NCBI RefSeq assembly: GCF_000523235.1
Contig: NZ_CP006850.1
Coordinates: 248,001-312,000 of the forward strand
Direction: 5' to 3'
DNA: 64,000 nucleotides
Origin: Nocardia nova SH22a
Lineage (GTDB): Bacteria; Actinomycetota; Actinomycetes; Mycobacteriales; Mycobacteriaceae
The position numbers and the translations under genes were made by a program. Shown here piece by piece: positions 18,197 to 26,970 of the stretch (positions are counted from its first letter, which is position 1; every line of letters starts with the position of its first letter). The notes below the pieces were generated by a model. It was given only the letters and a program-made list of their open reading frames with translations, was not told the DNA's origin and made no database searches.

Positions 18197-19117
18197 TCAG
18201 TGGTGTCGGAGTGGGTTCGGATGCTCGGGGTCCAGAATCCACGCCGCGCGCGGCACGCTCTCGGGGGTGAACTGGCCGAGCAGTGCGCGCGGGGTGTCAC
18301 CGTGGTAGCCGAGCGATTCCGCCAGTAGTGCGAATACCTGTCCCGGCGTTTCGCCGAGTGCCGTCCGATCGCGCAGGGTCACCGCGCCGTCGCGTTTGGC
18401 CAGCCGGGCGCCGCCGGTGTTGAGCACCAGGGGGACGTGCGCGTAGCGGGGAACCGCGAGCCCCAGCTCGGTGGCCAGATAGGCCTGCCGTGGCGAGGAG
18501 GGCAGCAGATCGTCACCGCGCACCACCTGGTCCATGCCCTGTGCGGCATCGTCGACCACGACCGCGAGGTTGTACGCCGCGGTGCCGTCGCCGCGGCGCA
18601 GGACGAAATCATCGACCACACCGCGATATCTGCCGTGGATCTCGTCGACGATCTCGAATTCCGTTGTCCGCGAGCGCAGGCGCAATGCCGGTGGACGGCC
18701 CTCGGCGCGCTTGGCCGCCCGCTCGGCGGCGCCGAGATCGCGGCAGGTGCCGGGATAGGCGCCCATCGGTCCGTGCGGCGCCGTGGCCGCCTGCTGGATT
18801 TCCTTTCGCGTGCAATAGCATTCGTAGGTCATTCCGGCGGCGGTGAGCCGGTCGATCGCCTCGTCGTAGTGCCGCGTCCGGTCCGATTGCCAGGTGACCG
18901 GGCCGTCCCAGTCGAGCCCGATCGCGGCCAGATCGGCGAGCTGCCGTTCGGCCGCACCCGGTCGTACCCGATCCAGATCCTCCATCCGGATCCGGAAGTT
19001 GCGTGCGGAGCAGCGGGCGAACAACCAGGCCAGCAGCGCCGTGCGCAGATTGCCCAGATGCAGATCTCCGGACGGGCTCGGTGCGAAGCGGCCCGCACCG
19101 GCGGTGTGCGGAATCAT
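18197..19117 (-). CDS. gluQ: Glutamyl-Q tRNA(Asp) synthetase
   Basis: A truncated GluRS-like enzyme of 306 residues that attaches glutamate to queuosine-34 of tRNA(Asp). It has the class I HIGH-type signature APSPSGDLHLGN and a KMSKS-type loop RLAKRDGAV. A zinc site is visible in YECYCTRKEI followed by YPGTC. It lacks the anticodon-binding domain of true GluRS, as expected for this family. The ATG at 19117 overlaps the stop of the DUF309 gene (ATGA). Together with tgt and yhhQ it implies that this organism makes Q-tRNA and glutamylates it. Confidence 0.95.
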   Translation of the reverse strand: MIPHTAGAGRFAPSPSGDLHLGNLRTALLAWLFARCSARNFRIRMEDLDRVRPGAAERQLADLAAIGLDWDGPVTWQSDRTRHYDEAIDRLTAAGMTYECYCTRKEIQQAATAPHGPMGAYPGTCRDLGAAERAAKRAEGRPPALRLRSRTTEFEIVDEIHGRYRGVVDDFVLRRGDGTAAYNLAVVVDDAAQGMDQVVRGDDLLPSSPRQAYLATELGLAVPRYAHVPLVLNTGGARLAKRDGAVTLRDRTALGETPGQVFALLAESLGYHGDTPRALLGQFTPESVPRAAWILDPEHPNPLRHH

Positions 19118-19599
19118 CCGCGCAACCGCGGGCACAGTGCGCTCTCCGGAACGTTCCGGCCCGCGTCGAGCTCGCTCAGCAGACCTTCGGCATGTGCGAT
19201 GAGACCGCTCGCATCGATTCTGTACGGCGGATCGTCGAGTGCGTCCAGACGGCCGATCGCCCGCTCGAGCAGGGTGCGAGCACCCTTCGGATTCCCCCGC
19301 TGGATGTGGGTGAGGCCGACCGCGTACTGCGCGAGGCCCTGCCACAGCATCCTTTCCGCGAACGGGCCGTTCTTCCATGCTGCCTCGAGGACCTCGTGCG
19401 CGTTGAAGGCCAGACCTTCGTCCAGGAGGCGCTGGGCATAGTCCAAGGTTTCGTCCGGAGGGAGGTCGAGATCGTCCGGAATCCGTGCGACGCCCACACT
19501 TCCAGGGGGTAGCGGTCGCCCGAATCGGTCCCTAGGACGGGCATTTCGGGCATGTCCGGCGTCGTCGCGATCTCGTTCCAACACGAATCCATGATCCAC
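19114..19599 (-). CDS. DUF309 family protein
   Basis: Up to 161 residues, with the DUF309 signature FNAHEVLEAAWKNGP, WQGLAQYAVGLTHIQRGNPKGARTLLERA, an all-helical soluble domain of unknown function. GTG 19599 is the longest start; TTG 19581 (ERDRDDAGHARN) is an alternative. It is translationally coupled to gluQ by a 4-bp overlap. DUF309 genes are common in actinobacteria and plants and no biochemical role is established, so a link to queuosine rests only on position. Confidence 0.85.
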   Translation of the reverse strand: MDHGFVLERDRDDAGHARNARPRDRFGRPLPPGSVGVARIPDDLDLPPDETLDYAQRLLDEGLAFNAHEVLEAAWKNGPFAERMLWQGLAQYAVGLTHIQRGNPKGARTLLERAIGRLDALDDPPYRIDASGLIAHAEGLLSELDAGRNVPESALCPRLRG

Positions 19600-19984
19600 C
19601 CTGAGCGGCCACGCGGTTTATCGGGTGCCACCGCGTCGTCCGGCCGCGGTATTTCTATTTGGATAGAATTGTTTACCGGATCAATCTCCGTTCATTTGGC
19701 AATTTCACCGCTAATTGTTAATGAAAATTCTCCATCGGCAATTCCGATGATTGATCCGAGACGCCGTAGGCGATGTTTGAACCGTGCTGCTAGGGTGCTC
19801 TCCCGGGGGGTTGCCCCGAGGGCCACCATGGCGGTGTGCACCTCGTGAGTTGGTCAGTGAATTGTGCAGTTTGTGCGCTGTGACCAGGCGCATCACGGGA
19901 GCGTGCCCCCACTTCGAGGGGATGTGTTCCCGCCGGGCGAAGCAGGTTATTCGCGATGGCTACGAGTGGCGAGGAGAGGCAGCG
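19600..19984. other. 385-bp intergenic region, AT-rich on its left
   Basis: No gene is supported. Bases about 19650-19750 are clearly richer in A and T than the surroundings (TTTCTATTTGGATAGAATTG and neighbours), suggesting promoters for the divergent DUF309 and DUF397 genes. A partial hairpin around CCCGGGG...CCCCGAGGG lies near 19802-19823. The GAGGAGAGGCAGCG before 19985 is the ribosome-binding site of the DUF397 gene. Confidence 0.4.
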
Positions 19985-20194
19985 ATGGAGGTTGATTTGT
20001 CTGGTGCGGTGTGGCGTAAGAGTAAATACAGCGGTCCCGACGGAAACTGCGTAGAGGTCGCTTTTCTGGGTGACGGCAATGTCGGGGTTCGTGATACCAA
20101 GGATCGTGGTCGCGGCCCGATCCTGGCATTCGAACCCGATGCGTGGGACGCGTTCCTATCGGGTGTGACGGACGGACGGTTCAGCCCCGCCTGA
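19985..20194 (+). CDS. DUF397 domain protein (orphan)
   Basis: A 69-residue protein covering the whole DUF397 domain: LSGAVWRKSKYSGPDGNCVEVAFL, GVRDTKDRGRGPILAFEPDAWDAFLSGV. DUF397 genes normally sit beside a Scr1/DUF5753 helix-turn-helix regulator with which they are thought to act as a pair. Here no regulator is adjacent; the only one in the window is at 54607. Start ATG 19985 has GAGGAGAGG upstream, and the frame is open further upstream without similarity. Confidence 0.85.
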   Translation: MEVDLSGAVWRKSKYSGPDGNCVEVAFLGDGNVGVRDTKDRGRGPILAFEPDAWDAFLSGVTDGRFSPA

Positions 20195-20208
20195 CGACGG
20201 TGGTGACA

Positions 20209-20236
20209 AGGCCCCGGGTCTTCCGGCCCGGGGCCT
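20209..20236. terminator. Bidirectional hairpin terminator
   Basis: AGGCCCCGGG and CCCGGGGCCT form a perfect 10-bp stem with an 8-nt loop between the convergent DUF397 and cytochrome b genes. Confidence 0.8.
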
Positions 20237-20249
20237 CGGCATGTCCGGA

Positions 20250-21863
20250 TCAGTGCAGGTCGGACGGTCTACCACCGCGCAGCGCGGACATCCGTCGTCG
20301 CTCCTGATCGTGCTCGGCGGCATCGAGTCGCTCGCGCTGCTCGGCCGGATCCGGCCGCAGGAAGCTGCCGCTGCCGGGTGCACCGGCCAGGCCCAGCCGA
20401 TTCATCTTCTTCGGCACGGGCGCGCCCTGATACGCCAGCGGCGCCGGCCGCCCGCTCGCATCCACATCGCCCAGCGGTTGATGGATCTCGATGTACTCAC
20501 CGTGCGGCAACCTGCGCAGGATGCCGGTCTCGATGCCGTGGGTGAGCACGGCCCGATCGGCGCGTTGCAGTGCCAGGCACATCCGATAGGCCACGAAATA
20601 GGCCAGCGGCGGCACGGTCAGCATCGCGATCCGGAAGAACCAGGTGGTGGCATTGAGCGACACCTGGAATTTCAGCGCGATGATGTCGTTCACACAGGCC
20701 AGCGTCAGCACCAGGTAGAACGCCAGCGCCATCGCACCGATCGCGGTACGCACCGGCACATCGCGCGGGCGTTGCAGCAGATTGTGCGCCGCGCGATCGT
20801 GGCTGAGCCGCTTCTCGATCCACGGATAGCCGATCAGCACCGTGAACACCAGCGTCATCAGCACCACCACACTGAAGGCGGCGGGCACGGTGTGCCCGAA
20901 CAGGTACAGCTCCCACGGCGGGAACAGGCGCAGGAAGCCGTCGGTCCACATCATGTAGAAGTCGGGCTGGGTACCGGCCGACACCTGAGCCGGGTTGTAC
21001 GGCCCCAGATTCCAGATCGGATTGATCTGCAGCACACCGCCCAGGACCGCGACAACCGCCAGGGTGAACATGAAGAATGCGCCCTGATCCAGGACGAACA
21101 CCGGCACGATTCGCGTTCCCACGACGTTCTTCTCGGTGCGTGCCGGACCGGGGAACTGCGTGTGCTTCTGGTACCAGACGATCGCCACATGCGCCGCGAT
21201 GAGCGCCAGCATGATGCCGGGGAACAGCAGTACGTGCGCCACGTAGAGGCGCGACAGGATGATGGTGCCGGGGAAGTCGCCGCCGAACATCAGCCAGTGC
21301 AGCCAGGTGCCGATCAGCGGAATTCCCATGGTGATTCCCGCGAACGCCGCACGCAGTCCGGTACCGGACAGCAGATCGTCGGGTAGCGAGTAGCCGAAGA
21401 ATCCCTCGAACATCGCCAGGATCAGCAGCAGGCAGCCGATCACCCAATTCCCTTCGCGCGGTTTGCGGAACGCGCCGGTGAAGAAGATGCGGAGCAGATG
21501 CACGATGATCGACGCGGCGAACAGCAGTGCGGCCCAATGATGTACCTGCCGCACGAACAGTCCGCCGCGTACCTCGAAGGACAGATTCAGCGCCGATTCG
21601 TAGGCGCGCGACATGGTGACACCGCGTAACGGCTGGTAGGAGCCGTGATAGACGACCTCGGTCATGGACGGGTCGAAGAACAGCGTCAGATAGATCCCCG
21701 ACAGCAGCAGGATCACGAAACTGTAGAGCGCGATCTCGCCCAGCAGGAACGACCAATGTGTCGGGAAGACCTTGTTGATGGACCGCTTCACGAACGCGGC
21801 CGCACGGTATCTCTGATCGATGGCGTCGGCCCGTCCGGCCGCGCGAAATTCTCGAACTGTCAT
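20250..21863 (-). CDS. qcrB: Cytochrome bc1 complex cytochrome b subunit (orphan QcrB paralogue)
   Basis: A 537-residue actinobacterial-type cytochrome b with about nine transmembrane helices. Heme-ligand histidine pairs lie in [17 protein letters not shown] and in [19 protein letters not shown]. The quinol-oxidation motif is PDFY in [11 protein letters not shown], as in mycobacterial QcrB. The C-terminal Pro/Arg-rich tail (about 80 residues) is typical of the actinobacterial subunit. Neither qcrA, qcrC nor ctaE is adjacent, so this copy stands alone. ATG 21863 was chosen; GTG 21872 is possible. Confidence 0.93.
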   Translation of the reverse strand: MTVREFRAAGRADAIDQRYRAAAFVKRSINKVFPTHWSFLLGEIALYSFVILLLSGIYLTLFFDPSMTEVVYHGSYQPLRGVTMSRAYESALNLSFEVRGGLFVRQVHHWAALLFAASIIVHLLRIFFTGAFRKPREGNWVIGCLLLILAMFEGFFGYSLPDDLLSGTGLRAAFAGITMGIPLIGTWLHWLMFGGDFPGTIILSRLYVAHVLLFPGIMLALIAAHVAIVWYQKHTQFPGPARTEKNVVGTRIVPVFVLDQGAFFMFTLAVVAVLGGVLQINPIWNLGPYNPAQVSAGTQPDFYMMWTDGFLRLFPPWELYLFGHTVPAAFSVVVLMTLVFTVLIGYPWIEKRLSHDRAAHNLLQRPRDVPVRTAIGAMALAFYLVLTLACVNDIIALKFQVSLNATTWFFRIAMLTVPPLAYFVAYRMCLALQRADRAVLTHGIETGILRRLPHGEYIEIHQPLGDVDASGRPAPLAYQGAPVPKKMNRLGLAGAPGSGSFLRPDPAEQRERLDAAEHDQERRRMSALRGGRPSDLH

Positions 21864-21983
21864 GGTTGGCACCCGCCCCGGGCATCGAGAGTTCGTAACT
21901 ACTACAGAGCGTAGCACTGGCGATGACCTGCGTCGACAGCTTCGGTGCGAGAATTTGTGCATGGCTGTGGATAGGGTCGGCGG

Positions 21984-23567
21984 GTGGATTGTCTGACGCC
22001 GCAGGATGCCACCAGGTTCTGGTTGTCGCGCCGAGCCTGTAACGACCTGTTCCTGCTGTACTGCTTCGACGACACCGGATGTGCGGACGAGCGGTTGCGG
22101 TCGGCGGTGATCGCGCGCAGCTCGCGGATTCCCGATCTGCGACTGCGAATTCACGAGTACCGCTTCGCCTATCCCGCCTGGGAGCCTTGCGATTTCGATG
22201 ATTCCCAATTCATCGTGCACAGCCTCGGCGAACCCCTGTGGACGAATGTGGAAGCCGCGCTGGATGCGTTGCTGGGTGAGGGATTGCCCGCCGAACGGTA
22301 CGTATGGCGGCTGCATATACTCCGCGGGATACGCGATGCGCCGGGTGGAGAAGGGCCCGCTGTTGTTGTGGTGCTGCAGCTTTCGCATGCGCTGGCGGAC
22401 GGTCGGCGCGCGGCGGCGATCGCTCGTGAGCTGTTGAGCGGGCTGGGGGAGACCGGACGGGGGACGGTTGTGGATGGTCCGCGGTCGGTTCGAGCCGGTA
22501 CGGATGCGGCCCGAGATGAGGTGATACGACCGGATGGCGACAGGCTGGAACTCCGCTCCTCGGCTCGGGATGAATCCGTTTCGAACGGAGAACTCGACCG
22601 TGCGGCGCTATCCACGCACGTTGCGCGGGCGTCCGGTGGTGGGGCGAACCTAGGTGGTGTCCGGATCGGCGATATACGTCAGGTCGAATGGAAACGTCTG
22701 TGCCACAATATGTTACGAACCCTAACGGCCGAGGTGCCAGCCTTACTGTCCTTACCGCTCGATCTCGTGCGCACCGTTGCTCGCGGCTTCGCCGCTGCCA
22801 GGGCCGAATCCGAATTGGCTCGCCTGTCCGATACCGGTGACATCCCCGGCGCGGCAAGAGATTTCGCGCCCTCGCTCGTGAATCTCGGACCGGCGCCGAC
22901 GCACCGGGCCGTCCGCATGATCGTGGGGGAGGATCTGCGGGTCCCGGGATATACCGTCACGGTGGTCGCCCTCACGGCCATCTCCGTCGCGCTGGGCGAC
23001 TACCTCACCGGACGCGGTGCGCCCGCCGCAGATCTCGGCGCGCAGGTCTCGGTGGCGGGGACGCCGGACGATCCCGAGAAGAGTCGAAAAGCTCACCCGC
23101 GCAACAATTATCGAGATATCTCGGTCGATTTCGACATCGCCGAACCGGATCTGCGCCTGCGTGCCGACCGTATCGCCCGGACTCTTGTCGAACGCCGCAC
23201 CCGCGCCACCCATCCGCTGCAATCGGCGCGCGGCCGTGTCTCCGAGGCACTTCCCGCCCCGATCCTGCGCCGCGACCTCGCGAACTTCCCGCTCGACCTC
23301 GTGCCCGACCGGATCTCCGGGCACACGGTGCTTTCCAGCGTTCACCGCGGCCGGGCGGATCTGTCGATCGCGGGCGGCGCGGTGCGTTTCACCGCGGGCT
23401 TCCCCGCACTCGGCTCGGTGATGCATCTGACCCACGGCCTGCACGGACTCGGTTCGGGGGTCACGGTATCCATCCACACCGATCCCCAGGTGCTGCCGGA
23501 TGTGGACGAATACGCCCGACTGCTGCGGACCGCGCTGCGTGAGGTCGCCGATCAGCTACGCGACTGA
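21984..23567 (+). CDS. WS/DGAT-like acyltransferase (DUF1298 family)
   Basis: A 527-residue protein with the two-lobe layout of wax ester synthase/diacylglycerol acyltransferases. The N-terminus has [14 protein letters not shown] and the catalytic region reads [12 protein letters not shown], fitting HxxxD(G) but lacking the first of the usual two histidines. The C-terminal DUF1298 part includes [13 protein letters not shown] and a Gly-rich [22 protein letters not shown]. These enzymes make triacylglycerol or wax esters for storage. GTG 21984 lies 6 nt after TAGGGT, so it is probably leaderless. The region between the lobes (residues 150-220) is unusually divergent. Confidence 0.75.
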   Translation: MDCLTPQDATRFWLSRRACNDLFLLYCFDDTGCADERLRSAVIARSSRIPDLRLRIHEYRFAYPAWEPCDFDDSQFIVHSLGEPLWTNVEAALDALLGEGLPAERYVWRLHILRGIRDAPGGEGPAVVVVLQLSHALADGRRAAAIARELLSGLGETGRGTVVDGPRSVRAGTDAARDEVIRPDGDRLELRSSARDESVSNGELDRAALSTHVARASGGGANLGGVRIGDIRQVEWKRLCHNMLRTLTAEVPALLSLPLDLVRTVARGFAAARAESELARLSDTGDIPGAARDFAPSLVNLGPAPTHRAVRMIVGEDLRVPGYTVTVVALTAISVALGDYLTGRGAPAADLGAQVSVAGTPDDPEKSRKAHPRNNYRDISVDFDIAEPDLRLRADRIARTLVERRTRATHPLQSARGRVSEALPAPILRRDLANFPLDLVPDRISGHTVLSSVHRGRADLSIAGGAVRFTAGFPALGSVMHLTHGLHGLGSGVTVSIHTDPQVLPDVDEYARLLRTALREVADQLRD

Positions 23568-23613
23568 CGCGCTCCGGGTCGTTCCTTGCCTCGGTGCCAT
23601 TGTGGCCCGTCCG

Positions 23614-23886
23614 TCAGCTCGCGAGAATCGCGATGAGCGCACCCACGAACAGTACGATCGTGATCGCGATCAACGTGATTTTGTACGTGGATTCCCTGTT
23701 GCCGGAAAGGGATTCGACGTCGTGATCGCCGAGTCGGCCCAAGTTCCCGGTGTGGTCCGGGCGGACCGCGCGGCGGATGTCGCCCAGGGCCTGCATCGCA
23801 CTGTGGGCGTCGGTGCGGTCCAATGCCGCGTGCAATTCGCGGACTCGGTCGTCGAGATATGTTCCCGTGTCATCGATGTCGTTCAT
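23614..23886 (-). CDS. Small tail-anchored membrane protein, unknown
   Basis: A 90-residue protein starting MNDIDDTGTYLDDRVREL after a strong GGAGGAA site. A charged soluble helix region is followed by a single C-terminal membrane helix (YKITLIAITIVLFVGALIAI) with almost no residues after it. No family was recognised. It converges with the acyltransferase gene and is divergent from the helicase gene. Confidence 0.65.
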   Translation of the reverse strand: MNDIDDTGTYLDDRVRELHAALDRTDAHSAMQALGDIRRAVRPDHTGNLGRLGDHDVESLSGNRESTYKITLIAITIVLFVGALIAILAS

Positions 23887-24057
23887 CGTGTATTCCTCCC
23901 CGATCCGGTAAGCGTGTACGCCACCGGTGACCGTGTCTGTCCGGACATGATGAACGGTACCCGCGACAGGCACGCGTCGACTCCGGCATGAGCGGTGCGA
24001 GGAGTGCTGGAGGAAGGGGCGACTATCCCTTCCCGTACTCATTATATCGGCGGGAGG

Positions 24058-24077
24058 GGGGCTTGCGGCAAGGCCCC
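24058..24077. promoter_or_regulatory. Rifamycin-associated element (RAE)-like palindrome
   Basis: GGGGCTTGCGGCAAGGCCCC contains the inverted repeat CTTGC-G-GCAAG flanked by G and C runs. As I recall it, this is the 19-bp RAE found upstream of rifamycin-inducible resistance genes in actinomycetes, including helR and rph. It lies 74 bp before the helicase ATG and just after an ATTATAT stretch. Confidence 0.75.
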
Positions 24078-24151
24078 GGTCATGCCGCACACTATTGCGC
24101 CGTGGCCGCAACCAGCGGAAACGGGTGATGGTGCGGTAGCGGAAGGGGCAT

Positions 24152-26344
24152 ATGCCGAATCAGGAGTACGACGACGAATTACGTTCCGAGGATCGGTACG
24201 TGGCCGGTCTGTACGAACGGCTCGATGCCGAGCGGGCGCGGGCCCGCGCGGGCTACAAGGCGGCGTTGCGTGGTGGTGCGGCGCTGGTAGAGCGCGATGC
24301 CGAGGTACGAGCCCTGGCGCGCGAGGTCCGGCGGCTGGACATCGCCGACAACGGTCTGTGTTTCGGTCGCCTCGATTCGGTCGAGGGGGAGCGGTCCTAT
24401 ATCGGCCGCATCGGTTTGTTCGATCAGGCGAACGAATTCGAGCCGATGCTGCTCGACTGGCGGGCGCCGGCGGCGCGGGCGTTCTATGTCGCGACGGCCG
24501 CCAGTCCGGAGAACATGCGCAGGCGCAGGCAGTTCCATTCGCGCGGGCGCCGGGTCGTGGAGTTCACCGACGAGGTCTTCGGCCGCCCCGGCGCGGGTGA
24601 GCGTGGTGACGCGGCACTGCTGGCGGCGGTGAACGCGCCGCGCGGTGCGGGAATGCGCGACATCGTCGCCACCATCCAGGCCGAACAGGACGAGATCATC
24701 CGGCTCGACCACCCCGGCGTGCTGGTGATCGAGGGCGGTCCGGGGACGGGGAAGACGGTGGTCGCCCTGCATCGGGTCGCCTATCTGCTCTACACCCAGC
24801 GCAAGCAGATGGAACGGCACGGCGTTCTCGTGGTGGGGCCCAATCCGGAATTCCTGCACCACATCGGCCGGGTGCTGCCGTCGCTGGGCGAGACCGACGT
24901 GGTCTTCACCACCACCGGCGATCTCGTACCGGGTCTGCACTGCACGGCCGACGACACACCGGAGGCCGCGCGGCTCAAGGGTTCGCTCGACATCCTGGAG
25001 GTGCTGGCCGCCGCGATCGCCGACCGGCAACGGCTTCCGGAACAGCCGCTCACCGTCGAGCTCGCGGATGTGACCGCGCGCATCGATGCCGAGACGGCGG
25101 AATGGGCCAGGTCGGAGGCCCGCGCCAGCGGATTGCCGCATAACGAGGCGCGCGCGAAGTTCCGCGAGATCATCACCTATGTGATCACCGAACGGGCGAT
25201 CGCGCGGATCGGCAAGGGCTGGCTCACTCGCGACGACCGGGACGCGTGGGAGGACATGCGCTCCGATCTGACCGCGGAACTCGCGGAGAACGAACAGTTC
25301 ACCGCCGCTCTGGATCAGCTGTGGCCGATTCTCACCCCGCGCGAACTGCTCGCGGGGCTGTACTCCTCGCCCGAACGGCTGCGGTCCGCCGGTGCGGATT
25401 CGGCGCTGTGGCGGGAACAGGGTGACGCGTGGACGGTGTCGGATGTGCCGCTGCTCGATGAGCTGGTCGATCTGCTCGGCCCGGACCGACCGGCCGATGA
25501 CACCGCCGAACGTGAGCGGGCGGCCGAGGCCCAGTACGCCGCCGGTGTGCTGGATCTCATGACTGGCCGCGCGGACTCGATGGACGACGAGGACCATCTG
25601 TTCGCCACCGATCTGCTCTACGCCGAGGATCTGGCCGAGCGTTTCACCGAGCGCGATACCCGGGAACTGGCCGAACGCGCTGCCGCGGACCGGGATTGGA
25701 CCTACCGCCACATCGTCGTCGACGAGGCGCAGGAACTGTCCGCGATGGATTGGCGGGTACTCATGCGCCGCTGTCCCGGACGTGCGTTCACGGTGGTCGG
25801 CGATCTGGCGCAGCGCAGATCACCGGCCGGTGCGACATCGTGGGACGCCGTATTCGAGCCGTACGTCCCGGGCCGCTGGCGCTACCGGACACTGTCGGTG
25901 AACTACCGGACGCCCGCGGAGATCATGGCGGTCGCCGCGGCGCTGCTCGCCGAATTCGCACCGGGTGTGCAACCGCCGGACTCGGTGCGCGCCTGCGGTG
26001 TGCGGCCCTGGTCGCGCTGTGTCACGGCCGACGAATTACCCGACGTCATAGCCGAATTCGTGCGCGACGAGGCGGACCGCGAGGGAACCAGCATCGTGAT
26101 CGGCCCGCCCGGTGTGCCCGGGACGGTCCCGGCATCGGCGACGAAAGGACTCGAATTCGATGCGGTACTCGTAGTCGACCCCGAGCGCATCCTCGACTCC
26201 GGCCCACGCGGCGCGGCCGAACTCTATGTCGCCCTCACCCGAGCCGCCCAGCGCCTCGGCGTCCTCCACGAAGGCCCACTCCCGCAGGCCCTCACTGGTC
26301 TGACGGAAATCGACGCGGGATCCGGAAACCGCCAGCTCGCCTAG
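24152..26344 (+). CDS. helR: HelD/HelR-type UvrD-like RNA polymerase-associated ATPase
   Basis: 730 residues with the HelD layout. An N-terminal coiled-coil arm (EYDDELRSEDRYVAGLYERLDAERARAR) inserts into the RNA polymerase secondary channel in the family. Walker A is VIEGGPGTGKTVVALHRVAYLLYT near residue 195, Walker B is HIVVDEAQELSAMDW, and the late superfamily 1 motifs are NYRTPAEI and ATKGLEFDAVLVVDPE. HelD proteins remove stalled RNA polymerase; HelR variants displace rifamycins. The RAE-like site upstream favours HelR, but the exact subtype cannot be proven from sequence alone. The start has GGAAGGGG upstream. Confidence 0.88.
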   Translation: MPNQEYDDELRSEDRYVAGLYERLDAERARARAGYKAALRGGAALVERDAEVRALAREVRRLDIADNGLCFGRLDSVEGERSYIGRIGLFDQANEFEPMLLDWRAPAARAFYVATAASPENMRRRRQFHSRGRRVVEFTDEVFGRPGAGERGDAALLAAVNAPRGAGMRDIVATIQAEQDEIIRLDHPGVLVIEGGPGTGKTVVALHRVAYLLYTQRKQMERHGVLVVGPNPEFLHHIGRVLPSLGETDVVFTTTGDLVPGLHCTADDTPEAARLKGSLDILEVLAAAIADRQRLPEQPLTVELADVTARIDAETAEWARSEARASGLPHNEARAKFREIITYVITERAIARIGKGWLTRDDRDAWEDMRSDLTAELAENEQFTAALDQLWPILTPRELLAGLYSSPERLRSAGADSALWREQGDAWTVSDVPLLDELVDLLGPDRPADDTAERERAAEAQYAAGVLDLMTGRADSMDDEDHLFATDLLYAEDLAERFTERDTRELAERAAADRDWTYRHIVVDEAQELSAMDWRVLMRRCPGRAFTVVGDLAQRRSPAGATSWDAVFEPYVPGRWRYRTLSVNYRTPAEIMAVAAALLAEFAPGVQPPDSVRACGVRPWSRCVTADELPDVIAEFVRDEADREGTSIVIGPPGVPGTVPASATKGLEFDAVLVVDPERILDSGPRGAAELYVALTRAAQRLGVLHEGPLPQALTGLTEIDAGSGNRQLA

Positions 26345-26511
26345 TAGTTTCGCGAAAGGGACGCGCGGGGAGGCCGGGCCGGACACCGCGCGCCCGAGCC
26401 TCTGCCCCGCCGTCCCTCCGCTGAGCGGGCCGGACAATCGGCAGGGGCTGAATCGGAGTTGCCCCTGTGGCAATGCTCCGGGGCCCGCATCAGCTTCGCG
26501 TCGTGTGCCGG

Positions 26512-26850
26512 TTATCCGGTACCGGGCGGCCCGCTTCCACCGCGCATGATCAGGGCGTGCGCGGGACACCACTGGGTGACCGGTAGGCGACTGCGGCGGT
26601 TGCCGGTGGTGAGTTCGAATTCCACCAGCCCCAGCCAGGTTCCGTCGCCTGCGCGCGCCCAGGCGTGCAGGCGGCCCGGGATGCGTCCGGTCATATCCAG
26701 TCCGCCGCTGCGTATTCCGCCCGCCACCGCATCGCGCCCGATCTGTGGATGCGTGGGGATCGCCGCCGCGACGTCGACCTGAACCGGCATGGGCGGAACC
26801 ACGACCCGGTGCAGGGCCTGTTCTCCTCTCTCCGGCCAATGCTCGAACAT
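26512..26850 (-). CDS. Small SOS-controlled protein, unknown function
   Basis: Up to 112 residues. The conserved-looking body runs VVVPPMPVQVDVAAAIPTHPQIG to RLPVTQWCPAHALI and has a beta-rich pattern (LHAWARAGDGTWLGLVEFEL). No signal peptide or known motif was recognised. The ATG at 26850 lies exactly 7 nt after a TATTAT -10 element, so a leaderless message is likely. A perfect LexA box overlaps the same point. A later GTG (VVPPMP) is possible but poorly spaced from GGAGAGAGGAG. The gene converges with helR. Confidence 0.65.
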   Translation of the reverse strand: MFEHWPERGEQALHRVVVPPMPVQVDVAAAIPTHPQIGRDAVAGGIRSGGLDMTGRIPGRLHAWARAGDGTWLGLVEFELTTGNRRSRLPVTQWCPAHALIMRGGSGPPGTG

Positions 26851-26863
26851 ATGTTCGATAATA
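26843..26863 (-). promoter_or_regulatory. LexA (SOS) box overlapping -10 and start codon
   Basis: TCGAAC-ATAT-GTTCGA at 26843-26858 is a perfect match to the actinobacterial LexA consensus. On the minus strand TATTAT (26858-26863) abuts it, so LexA bound here would cover the transcription start. Confidence 0.85.
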
Positions 26864-26970
26864 GACCAGGGTGCCGACAGATTGCCCGTGCTCGGGAAAC
26901 CGGCTTCCGTGTCGTCGGGGCAGCGGCGTGCGGGCGGGGTTCGATGTCGCCGAAGGCGTTTCGCCCCGGC

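Noticed and set aside
26851..26970. Gene between the LexA box and the sigma factor stop
   Set aside because: The 120-bp gap has no open frame with a start and ribosome-binding site; it holds the -10 of the small SOS gene.
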